A stretch of 64,000 nucleotides of DNA from Seriola aureovittata (taxonomy: Eukaryota; Chordata; Actinopteri; Carangiformes; Carangidae), in assembly GCF_021018895.1 (NCBI RefSeq), contig NC_079382.1:15481501-15545500 (forward strand). The letters run 5' to 3'. The notes beneath the pieces were generated by a model, which saw only the letters and a program-made list of their open reading frames with translations, was not told where the DNA came from and ran no database searches. This document shows, piece by piece, positions 38,501-49,700 of this stretch (position 1 is the first letter of the stretch; every line of letters begins with the position of its first letter). Made by a program: the position numbers and the translations under genes.

Positions 38501-41378
38501 AACTACACTGCACACCTTCAGGATCCTGTTCCCCTGCAGATGTACCCGTACCCGGGTTCTTCCATGCGCATGCGACTGGGTTAGTTTTGTGCTCAAACTT
38601 GGCGTTACGTTTACATGGAGTTGAATGCAAGTCATGAAAAATAAACTGAGGTTTCATTTTTTGCATGTCTTGCAGGTTATTCCGGACTTGCTCTGGACTC
38701 CACAAGATCCAATGTCATGTGTAACTGCACTGATGATAATATTTACATGTTCAACGTCAGTGGAATAAAAACGACTCCAGGTAAACGAGGGCTCCACTCA
38801 TACTGTACATGTTGTGTAATTGTGCAAAAATAAGCCTTTTCCTGTTTATCACTTATTTATTACCATTGTATATCACTAGATGGGGCTGCAAACTAATGTC
38901 CTTTGGCTTAACTATAATGAGGAGCAGGGCCGTGTTTGATACAGAGGAAATGTAGAGATGCAGGGACTTAGTGTGCTTATCCTAATGACATTTCAATCAG
39001 AGTTTTTAAGGTGTAAAAGAGAGATTACTACCCCTAACTCGGGAGCTAACTAGCACCAAATCAACTAGCAAACTGGGCAGCCATCTTGATGCATATTGCA
39101 AAACATTACAGCACAAAGCAGATACTTGGTGTGTAGGATCTTCTTTTTTTCTTTTTCTTTTTTCAGTCACTGAAGGAAAGTTGTGTTTCTCTGGTTACAT
39201 CTCCTTCAGGCTCATGTCATTGCTTTGCCTTGCTCTTTGTTTCTGTGTAATCTCAGGCTTGTTTGCTCTCTGAATCACAACTTTAGTTTTAATATTCCTG
39301 CTTGTTTTTCTTCCACAGTGGCAGTTTTCAGTGGCCACCAGAACTCCTCATTTTATGTAAAGTCCAGTATTAGCCCAGATGACCAGTTCGTGGCCAGTGG
39401 CTCAAGTGACAATCACACATACATCTGGAAGGTAAGGTCTTCGTTTTATTCTGCCCTTATATCATGGAAATGGTTTAGTTTATGTCTGCAGTGCTTAAGG
39501 GTAATGCAATATGTTTTTAGGTTTTTCACCTATTTTTTATTATCTATTTCAGATCACTGATCCGCAACATCCTCCCATGATGCTTCAAGGCCATAGTGAG
39601 GAAGTGACATGTGTTTCATGGTGTCCAACAGACTTCACTAAGGTAGGTCAGCAAACCACAACAGCTTTTGAAAATGTGTTAACAAGTCACAATCAGCTGT
39701 GTTAGTATCATGACCTCCATCTTGTTTCCTTTGTGAAAAACCTACAAATGATTCCAAGGTTTTTTATGTTTCCCTGCTGTAAAGCTGAGTGGTTTTAATA
39801 GGCCAGGAAGCTGGATTTAGGCTCTGTGTAATCCCCATTGCTCTGTTGGCAGATTGCTTCCTGTTCGGATGACCACACTGTACGGATCTGGAGGCTTCAG
39901 CGGGAAATGGATGGAGCTCAGTCTGCCGTGGGAGAAGCCAACCTTGTAGGCTGGGCACATCCTAAATCCCCCACAAGTAAGAATTGCAACTACCTTCCTG
40001 CCATTGATCTACCGTGTAATCATATGCATGTTGTCTTTTCCCGTACTGCTATTTTAGCTAGAAAAACGTGACGACAACGTTTCAGATGTTGTGCTGCTGT
40101 CCAAGCACAAGGAATATGGAAGAGCTTCTTCATAGATCACTGTTTTTCCTGCAGTTGAATACAAAATATGTGAGTCAAAGTACATGTGATGTCACAGCGG
40201 ACTAACAATGACTTCTGCTTTTGTCAAGGGCCTTCAGTCATAGCTGAGACAACTCCTGCCAAGACCCAGAGGACAGAGAGTCTTGGAGGCCTGACTTCAC
40301 CCCAGCTAGCTGTCTGTGCTCCCAGTAGAGCTGCCCTGCCTCTGCCCTCCAGCACCACTTCACCTATCCAGTCTCAGGGTGCAAAGGCTGCTGCTGTCCG
40401 CCAGAGAACACCAACTTCTATCAAACAGTGGTTATCTCCGAGCCATGGCTCTCCCAGTCAGGTCAGCACTCCTCTCCGCAGGGTGTTGAGCCCGTGCCCC
40501 CAGAGCCCGGCGAGCAGCACCTCTCCCACTGAGCGACGGGCCAAACGCAGGCTGGAGACTGGCGGCGGTGCATCTGCAGGCTGTGAGGGTGCAGAACAAT
40601 GTGACTGTGTTACTGAACTTTACCCTGCGGCCAAGAGAAGCCGGGCACTGTCTGGTATCTGCTGCCCTGCTCAGGAGAGCCGGGTACAAACAGACTGTCA
40701 CACAGAGGACAAGCAAGCCTCATCTAGACAGAGTGGCAAGGAGAATTACTCTCCCAGACGAATGGACTGGCTGTCTGTGATGGGCCAAAAGATGAAAAAA
40801 GGTCACGGAAGCCCGAGCACTCCCAGAAGTCCCAGTAACTCTAAGAAACAAGAAGGCAAGACACCAGCTTCACCGGTAAGTACAGAACTCCCAGGTTTAG
40901 AAATGAATCTCCTACCTTTTCTCTGTTATTTTAATCTTTCTCTATGATGTCCTCTTAGACAAAACTTCCTCCTAGAGCCTTTTTTCTTGTCAGCATAAAC
41001 ATGTCTTTCACACAACCCTTAGATCATGAGAGACTGAAATATATTATATTATATATTTCTTCAAGGTAGACTGAACCAGTTCACTTATTTAACAGTAGGG
41101 AAGCTCACCATGAAAACACAAAAAAATGTGTCATTTCTCCTGGCTGTGCAATGTTATTAATGCTTTCTTTCACTTTCAGTTACTTGGAATGTTCCCAGTC
41201 TAGAAATTCAAACTTAAAGTTGCTGAATAAGGATAACTGCTTTGCAAAAGAAACACACAGGTTTGGGGGATTAACTGAGGTCTGCGTTTTTTTTTTGTTT
41301 CTTGTTTTTCAGACAACCCGCTCACCGCGAACCATGAAGAAAATCTCCACATATTTCTCGAGACAGCCTTCGGAGTGA
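35586..41378 (+). CDS. DTL: denticleless homolog / CDT2, CRL4 substrate receptor
   Basis: Substrate receptor of the CUL4-DDB1 ubiquitin ligase. It directs PCNA-dependent destruction of CDT1, p21 and SET8 in S phase and after DNA damage. Fifteen exons give 657 codons plus stop (1974 nt; human about 730 residues, the fish form shorter in the tail). Seen: an N-terminal WD40 propeller in residues about 45-410, with VPPFGLAFSS, WVPGE, LVTAAGDQMARLWDVKSGD and GHQNSSFYVKSS. The two DDB1-contacting WDxR motifs are intact (WDTR 170-173, WDLR 246-249). The 216-residue exon 14 encodes a Ser/Pro-rich disordered tail with many SP/TP sites, and a PIP-box-like MKKISTYF lies at 644-651. The protein ends six residues after this box. 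The ATG has G at -3. Identification is by close match to human DTL as remembered. Confidence 0.95.
35586..41378 (+). other. DTL: DTL coding exon map
   Basis: Coding exons: 35586-35637, 36612-36749, 36855-36947, 37031-37092, 37361-37481, 37807-37872, 38061-38176, 38283-38356, 38473-38579, 38676-38780, 39319-39431, 39553-39642, 39853-39976, 40229-40875, 41313-41378. Phase is consistent at every join and all introns are GT-AG. Intron 1 (35638-36611) holds a repeat copy. The intron between exons 10 and 11 (38781-39318) holds nothing I recognise. Confidence 0.88.
36166..36373 (+). repeat. GCAGCTCT-tail dispersed element, copy F (internally deleted)
   Basis: In DTL intron 1. It has the tail GGTGATTAAAATAGTTGCTG, ATTAATTTTCTGTCCATC, TTAATTGATTAGTTGAGTAA and TTGTTGCAGCTGTAG. 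Most of the middle of the element is missing. Confidence 0.6.
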
Positions 41379-42300
41379 CCTACATGAGCCAATCAGATGA
41401 TCCGTGCTTTTGTTTAAAATGCTATGTTTTTATTTTGGGTATTTTTAAGCAGGACCCACAAGCAATAAGCCTCTAAGTGAGTCCAGGTTATGTGAGTACA
41501 TGAGCCTGGATGTTGCACAGAGAGTGACAAAACAGTCATTCTGCATATTTGATGCTGCATTTTTCACATCCAAAGAGGCTGTTTTTTTTGGTTTGTTTTT
41601 TTTTAAATTGGGTCATAGGTTTTTGCATTTACCACCTACACAATTTTTCTGGTGCTGTGCTGAATTGCTCTGCTTTAGAAATCAGATTGCATTTTGCAGA
41701 GAAAATCTTTCATTTTACTCAAATCTGACAACTTTAACCGATGTATTACCATTAAATACAAGAGCCCATGTTTAATGGAGTTGTTGAGGAGGTTAACCAG
41801 GTATTAATCCTCAAGTGCAGAGAAAAATATGTCTACAGGTGTGGACGTTTTTGAGTTCTGCTAAAAAAAAAAAAAAAAAAGAAGAAATCACCATTTATTT
41901 ACTCAAATGCTTGATCTTTGAGACCTTTTTATGAACTTAACTAAGGTTTAAACCATAAGCTGGGCACAGATAGGCTTTGTAACAGTTTGTACGCACGCCA
42001 TTATATCTTAATCTTTTTGGGTATTTTCATACAGGGATTTTGACCTTTTTCTGCCAGTGTTACACATGAAATTCTGCTAAATGTGTTTTTTCTTGAGCAA
42101 ATGCTTAAGTTGTTTATATGTACAAAATAACCAATGATTGTTGCTTGGCTCATCTGTATTTAATTAACACAAACTTCCTGTGGTCTGTTCTTATTAAATT
42201 GAAAATAGTTTTCAAAGTGTGTGTTATGTGAATAGATGTATATTGTATAACAAATATTCTTCTATTCTCAGCTGATTAAAGCTAAAATATGCAGTATTTC
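41379..42300 (+). other. DTL: DTL 3' UTR (extent inferred)
   Basis: T-rich sequence downstream of the DTL stop, with an 18 nt A run near 41863. ATTAAA poly(A)-type hexamers occur at 42193-42198 and 42275-42280. The true cleavage site is not determinable here. No open frame of interest. Confidence 0.4.
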
Positions 42301-42441
42301 ATCATCATCCCCTGTCCTAGAACATATTTTTATTTAACCAGATGTTTACATAGTTTGAATTATGATTGATATTAAGCTGAATGGGTGAGAGCAGCTGCTT
42401 GGGGTAGGAAAATGCACAGGAAAAGGAGGAAATTTTAATCT

Positions 42442-42501
42442 TTTATTTGAAGAGACAGTACCGTCACGTACATAACGTGAAGGCACTGTCTCTTCAAATA
42501 A
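42442..42501. repeat. 60 nt near-perfect hairpin
   Basis: An 18 bp perfect inverted repeat (TTTATTTGAAGAGACAGT at 42442-42459, its complement at 42484-42501) encloses a second inner pair, TCACGT/ACGTGA. The whole folds as one long stem with small bulges. It lies in the DTL-PPP2R5A gap, about 1.06 kb after the DTL stop. It could be a short palindromic transposon remnant or a transcribed hairpin; sequence alone does not decide. Confidence 0.85.
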
Positions 42502-42659
42502 AGTAAAGACAGATTCCCTTGCTTTCAATGGTAAATATGTTTATATGCTGCAGTCTTGATGTTTTGAGGCTACTGCAGTAACTTTCTCTGACCATTAATA
42601 CTGTACTTACTACAACTGCCACTCCTCATTCAACTGCACAGCGTCACGTATTTGTTTTC

Positions 42660-43734
42660 ACATGTCACATGTTCAGGCCCCGCGTTCTCTACCACCTGAT
42701 TGGTTTAAAAAGTTTCCAGGTTTTTAATTCTCTGCCTGTGATTGGCCGTTGCAACTGTCGCTCGTTGACGTAAGCTTGTCAAGCTCTGCAGTCCACCAAA
42801 CAGCCGAGTCCGATAGAGAGCGACGGAGCGGCGGTACTGGGAGTGTTTTATGGCTGCCTACTCAGCACGACATCTAGTAATTTGTTGTATTTGAGAATAC
42901 TGGGTCTTTTTAGAGGCCGTGAAACTGGCGCTCTATATTCAGCGAGGACTGCAGCTAAAATAAAGTCACCCGTATGTGCACACGGCTAACTTTTTGCTAA
43001 CTGAGACTCAGCCGTCGAGTGAAATTGAACTTCATCGATCGCGGATAGTTCTTCTGAAAATACACTCAACGGAAGTCTAACTAGGATTAAAACCCAGCGC
43101 TGGAACACCTTGACTCTGCATTTCCACGGAGAACTGTATGAATTTCATGGGGCAATCGTCTGTTGTAACTCGCCTCCCATCAACAGCGGTTCAAACTATT
43201 GTCGTAGTAGCATACATTAACGTCAGCTAATTTTAGCCAGCTAGCTAGGAACATTAGCTTGCAGCCTAGCAGTACAGTAGTTTGCTGTTGGCAGTACTTT
43301 AGCCTACTACTCATCCAGGCAACTTTTTTATGACGATGTCTTTCATATGTTTTGCAACAGGTTGACTGTTTGCAAACACGATGATGCAACAAAAGACATC
43401 GGAAATTTAGAAACTTAAGTGATATTTGTTTGTGTTGCTTGTACCGCGGGCAATGTCATGAGTTGTACTTAGGCTTTTTTGGTTCGTGTTTTGAAGACCG
43501 TCCCCGTGTTTCAGAAAACAAGTTACTCCTATGATGCAGCCTTTGGACACAGTCTAACTCCAATACCGACCTAACATGTTGGATCATACACAGTAACGCA
43601 AGACTTGGATTGGAGACGAGCTTCAAGTGGTGCCGTTTGCTCCATATTTTGTGCTGATGTAAACGAAGAGGATCTTTCAGTTGACCTAGGGATACAATAG
43701 CTTGTCTGAAGTCTTCATCAGTTCATGCATCAAA
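42660..43734 (+). promoter_or_regulatory. PPP2R5A: PPP2R5A promoter and long 5' leader
   Basis: Two inverted CCAAT boxes (CTGATTGG near 42698 and GTGATTGGCC near 42738) precede a CG-rich stretch from about 42750. I infer that transcription starts near 42.8 kb, giving a leader of roughly 0.9 kb. The leader contains several upstream ATGs, including one at 43725 that overlaps the main start out of frame. No intron in the leader is evident, but one cannot be excluded. Confidence 0.55.
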
Positions 43735-46700
43735 ATGTCGGCCATCTCTGCATCCGAGAAAGTGGACGGGTTTACGAGAAAGTCCATGAGGAAGGCCCAG
43801 AAACAGAGAAAATCCCAAGGCTCCTCTCAGTATCGCACTCAGAGCGCTCCAGTTGAGCTTTCACCGCTGCCGCAGCTCAAAGGTACGGTAAGAGGATGAA
43901 GGGGTCTGCCGCTCAAAATAGGCTGTCTGTCATTACCAGTGTTTTGTGTGTTACGCTAAATCAGCAACAATGACATTCAGCTCGTGAAAGCAATTTATGC
44001 AAATTATGTACGCAATTTACGCACATGCCACTGTGCATAGCCTAAGCCAACCATGTTTAAACCTGCTGGCCAGGGGAATACACTGGTGCAGAGTTGTGGA
44101 CGCATCTGCAAACATTTCCCTCTCAGTTACATGCTTCTTTTCCCCTGAACAAGCAGTTTGGAAGAATTGACCAGAGGGAATTTGAAAAAAATGACATGAC
44201 TTTGCCAAATTGGAGTACATCCGTTTTGTGCTCTTGAGTTTTGCCAACAAGTTCAGTTTGCATTACTGTCGCTTTGTACTTACTGCCAAGTTACAAGGTG
44301 TTTTTATGGAAACAGAATAGCCTCATGTGAGCAGATAGGACTGAATTGACATGCACAGGCACATCCAGAGGGTGATGTTGAAGAATGGGTTAAGAGGGAT
44401 TTAATGCTTTTGCATCAAGGTGTTTTGGAGGCGAGATGCAACTCTGCCAGATGTATCTCCAGAGTTGCTGGTAGAGAGTGTTGAAAGTGAAGACAACATT
44501 GAGCATGTTGAGGACAGGCTCAGTAATCTTTTCTTTGTGGCTTGACAAGTTTATATTTTATGACATTGCAAATCACTTCCAGTGCAAACATGCTGAAGTA
44601 TAACTGAAGTCTTGTGCCAGAGGCAGGATTGCTGGAAAATCTCAACGTACAAGTATATAAAACTGGCTTAACTCATTCCCATTCCTTCCCCTAAGCCAAA
44701 TCATCCAAGCAAGTATAAGAACATGAATGTGTAACCTGCATGTCACAAGCTACTTGAGCCAAGCCTTATACTAAAGTTTGCTCACAATACTACAGTTGTA
44801 TTCCACAACATTTCACAAGACTGAAAGGTACCTGGTGAGGAATATCACAATGCTGCACTTGTGAAAATTAGAACTACCAATTAAAACACCAGGTAAACTG
44901 ATTTTGTTTGTTTGCAGTGGTGTGTGCGACCCTATCATGTCAGTGGTAACTTAGCCATAGGATATTACAGAGGAAAGTACAAGAAAGCAAAAATGCATCA
45001 AGTGAAACATGATGATGCGTGGGATAACATAACCCGTATTAGGCTTTGGAGAGTCTGTTGTCAGTTGATGCAGTCTGCTGTTGTAGGTGAAGGTGGGCAT
45101 GTGGGGTGGAGGTCTGGTATGTCATGTGACCTTATCATGGAATCTGTTCCTTACCTGTCAAATGTAGTACTGCTCCTCCTAAAAGGAGAAATGCCTCACA
45201 TATTTGTTGAATTGTGTTGATTGCCTGCTATTTTCTTAACCACAAATAACACATATATGCATTTTAACAATATGTAAATGCAATGCAACATCTACATAAA
45301 GTCTTTACATTCATACAGTCAGTGTTTTTTTGCAACATGGCAGTTTGTTTCTCCATTACATAGTTATATATTTTATACTCAGATGTTGAATTCTTCTATG
45401 CAATTTATTCCAACACAAACACACCATGATTGGTATGAGCTCAAATTCAGTTTTTGACCTGTGGCCATTGTAGTTTATTAACATGCTTTCAGTACTTGGC
45501 AGCAGTTAGGTTTTGATTTGAAAACTGCACTGACATGAACTGGCACATGACATGAATGCACAACAAAATTAGACCTTCTTGGCCATTTTTTTCTTTCAAA
45601 AACTGTGATTACATGATAAATCTAAGCATGCACCTGGCTAGATAGCTGTTGGTTGTCTTCCTATAGCCTGTGGTTAAATGCGACACTGCTGAGTCTGCTT
45701 ACAACTGTGTGTATTTAAGGTCCATTCACAACCATGCATGCATTTCCAGTGTCTACTTTAAAACATTTTCACAAGTTATTTGACTGTAGTGCAGCAATCA
45801 GCTTGCATTGTTTATGTTAAGCTAACGTAATACAGGGGAATGGAAATATTGAATTAGAGTTTTGGTTGAACTTTGTCTACAGTATCTCAAAGACATAACA
45901 CTGTGTGATTTATTAAACTATAGCGGTGTAACACTTCATTGTATAATCACAGCATAATGTTGTAGAGACTACTGTTGAGAATTTAGAATAATAAGTTTTG
46001 GCAGCAGCCCTAATCCTGATTCATATTGCTTTTTTATTTTAACAGAATGGCATTATCAAATCTAATGACACAACTTAAATTTGACATTTGCTCACATTTA
46101 TAATGCAGACAAACCTCAACAAATTATGAACAGTGTTGATGTTACTGGTAAGAGCAGAGGTGAGGTAAGAAACTTGCCCGGTCAAGTAGTTGGAAGTTTT
46201 CAACATGATGCAGCTTCTCATATACTGAAAACAAAAGAATGTCTCAAACAAGTTGGAATCAAGGATTAAGTCTTTACTATTTTATTGTTTATCTTATATA
46301 ATACATACAGAGAGCAGATAGTATTAAAGCAGGAATTTGAAACAGTTGATATGATTTTCCCAGACTAGAGCGTTGCACCACAACAATACCCAAAATCGTC
46401 TTGAAACAGCGTAGCAGCAACTGCCTTGTTGTCTAGCATTAAAGTGGCAGCAAAATTATCCCATTCTCTCCAACTAAAAGCTTGAGGGTGATTTGTGCCT
46501 TGGCATGGTGAGTGCTTCTGGTATGGAAATATGGAAATCTCAGTTTATTCAATTTAAATCATTTAAATTCACATTGTCACACATTTCTTGAGGTTTGCAT
46601 TTCTGATAGTACAGCAGTCAGGTTTCATTCTTAAATCAGATCATTTGCATATAATTCAATTAGATTATTGTTTATATGTATGTTGTGTGGGGAAAATGCT

Positions 46701-49700
46701 TGTAACAAGCTCATACAACAACTTTCATTTCTATGAAAATGTGTTTGAGAAGTGTTGTAATTAATCATCGGCATAACTGGAAAGCTTTTACAGTGACAGC
46801 ACATGATAAGGGTTACCCACTTACTAAAAGTTTGACTTGGAAAAATGTTTTTGGTGATTGCTTTTGCAGCAAAATCTGTGGAGTCTTGTGTCTCACCACA
46901 GCAGACTGACACATGGGATTGTTATTTTCTCCTGTGGCAGTGGAACACAGTTGTGAATGATCACCGTAAGGACTTACAGATTGAGTTCAGTTGTCCTGGA
47001 ACTGTGGATGTTCAAACTCTCTATTATTTTGAGCACCTGTAGGACCTTTCGTTCATGTTCAAACTATTGCATTTTTTCATTCATAAATGGAAATCCATAA
47101 ATAAATAAATTTCTATTTCCGTCTACATTTGTACTTTACCTTGAGTATGTTTGCAGGACCAGTCTAAAATGTTTAATATTTAAATTCATTGAGTCTGTTA
47201 TCTCTGTAGTGTGTGGTTACAAATAGGCTACATGCACAGGCACAGCTGTGCATACTTATTGTATGTTATAGTGTAAATTTTAAACAAAACAAAATGGCAA
47301 CAGTGTTGGTCTCTGAGTGGGACCAACATTGTTGCCATTTTGAGACCAACATTTTTGCTATTATCTGTGGTATTGTGCTATCAGCTGATAACACTGTTTG
47401 AGTCAGTGTACACAGTTACCTAAAAGCCAAAAGTGATAGGAGTACAATGTCAACATGCAACAATAAATCCTTTTTATTAGTGTAAACCATGTATCCTGAC
47501 ATGGGTTCCCAAATTAGAGTGCATGCTTACCTGGCCTAATAAACTGAGATATGATGTTCAGTTTATCAGCACTATTCCTGGTTCATAGAGTAACCAGACC
47601 AGCTCCTAAAAGATAGTAGCCTGCAGAGATGCTTCTTCCCTCCTGCAGTGGAGAGGCTGGAGCGCTTATAGCTCCTGTTGTGTGATAGACACTGAAAAGA
47701 TGAGTCACTCAGAGACCAACATTGTTGCCATGGTAGCCAGAAGCCTTGAGAGCAAGCCAGGGAAATGTTTTACTTTCCAAATACAGACTGCTTCATTTAG
47801 GCTGCTATTTCTGTCACTGGAGTGAAATTTTGAGCTGAGCCATGATTTCAAACTAGACCTAAGCTTATATTTTGGTGTTGTGGTGGTTATTGTCAATAGC
47901 CTAAATATAGTACACTAGTTGCACCATCAGTCTAAAAGCACATTGATTTTTATGTCCATGACTTGTTCTCACACATAGACCAAAGGTAGCTGTTCTGATG
48001 TGTTTCATCTTTTTCTCTTTTAAAGAAAATCTATTGATTCTTGAATCTGCTGATTGACACTTACTTCGTTCGTGAAGTCTTACTCCTTGATTTATCACAT
48101 CTGTGAAGTGTATTCTACAGATTTAGTAATGCTCTCCGGTAACATTGTTTTGACTCATGATGTACTCGTGTTCAAAATCGATGCAGTAGAACCAGAGAAA
48201 TCTTTTTTTATTCCATGTCTTCTTTGTCAAAACTGTACGCCTACATTACAACTCAACTGCAGACAGTTTGGTTGGAGAATTGGGTGTGTTATACTAGTAG
48301 TGGCTAATGTAGCCTGGAGTTGTTGGCCTCAAGCAGAGATGTGGAATGGGCTAGAGAGGTCTGGTATCCTCACTTCTTTCCAACCTCCACACCTTCATTT
48401 TTTATTTTCAAACTTGCAATCAGCTGATGCAATTTATCAGATTTTGCCACAAAAGGCTGTATACAACTTTTTGTCACATAGGCAGTAGAACTCCCCATGA
48501 CCTGTAAACAGACTTTGTTGTGTAAAATCAGCAGTTCGCCTTAAAGCCACCCCCTTGGTTCCTAACCATCCATTCATCTGTTCTCCATTCGATCTTGAAA
48601 TATAGAAAACTGTTAAATGCTAAAGTTACCATTAACTCTTACTTACTACTCTTACTCAGCCATACGGGAGCTAATCACTGATCACCATCCTCATTATGAC
48701 CACAATAGCTGCACCTGTACCACTGTTTTCTGCTCCTGACACTGATGCCAGAATTTGACTGCAATCTTTTCCACCACCAGCCCTGATCTCCCTCTCTAGA
48801 TTTAGAGTGATGATGGTCAGGGGGCCTTATATCACTAAATAGCTATGTGGCTCGTTTTGCATTGATCACCAGCTGCAGTCTGCACCAAATCTAGTATTTG
48901 TCAAGGATTAAATGGTGTGTACAATAGTTGAAAAAAGTCACCATGTATTGTTGGTGTTGCTTTGGCCTTTTTTTATCACAGTGCTAACTGTGCATTGTAA
49001 TTTGTGAGTGCTGTAATAAATTAGTTGATGGACAGAGAATAGATCAACAAGGATGTAGATATTGGATTAATAATTTTAAGCAGACACTTTTGACTAACAA
49101 AGCACAACTTCCTATGGTTCTGAATTTACTGTTTTTCTCTGTTTTATATCATTTTAAATTGAGTATCTTTGGACTTTGGACTGTTGGTCAGACCAAGCAA
49201 GTAACTTTGAAATGTCAACTTGGAAATTGTAATGGACATCTTCACTATTTTCTGACATGTTATAACCTTCATGGTTAAGTACCAGAGTTTTAGCCAGCTT
49301 ATAGCCAGTATCCTTCAGCAGTGGCTCATCAATGTCTGGTCATGAAATACATGGCCACTTTATTGGCCTATTGATTGACAAGTGTTTCCCACACAGTCTG
49401 TTTCCATCCTGTCTGCCAGCAGATGGAAAATCAATACATAATTTTCTAGGAAACAAAGAGATGAATCTGCTGTGTTGGACTGTGATTGTGTGTTTTTTTT
49501 CATGTCCAGGGTTTCTGCAGGTCTTTTTAAAGTTTTAAAAGGTATAAAATTCAATAATCAGAATTTTAGGCCTTTTTAAAGTTTTAAAAATTGATTGGAT
49601 TATGAAGTTAACGTTACTTTTACTTTATGTAAGTTGCATGAACTACATAACTGCTGTAATGTTTAATGTGAAAAAATTCATTTACTTCGCAAGTAAGTCT

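Noticed and set aside
48054..48488. 144-codon plus-strand open frame in PPP2R5A intron 1
   Set aside because: The composition is Cys/Trp/Phe-rich as in random AT-rich frames, and no domain is recognised.
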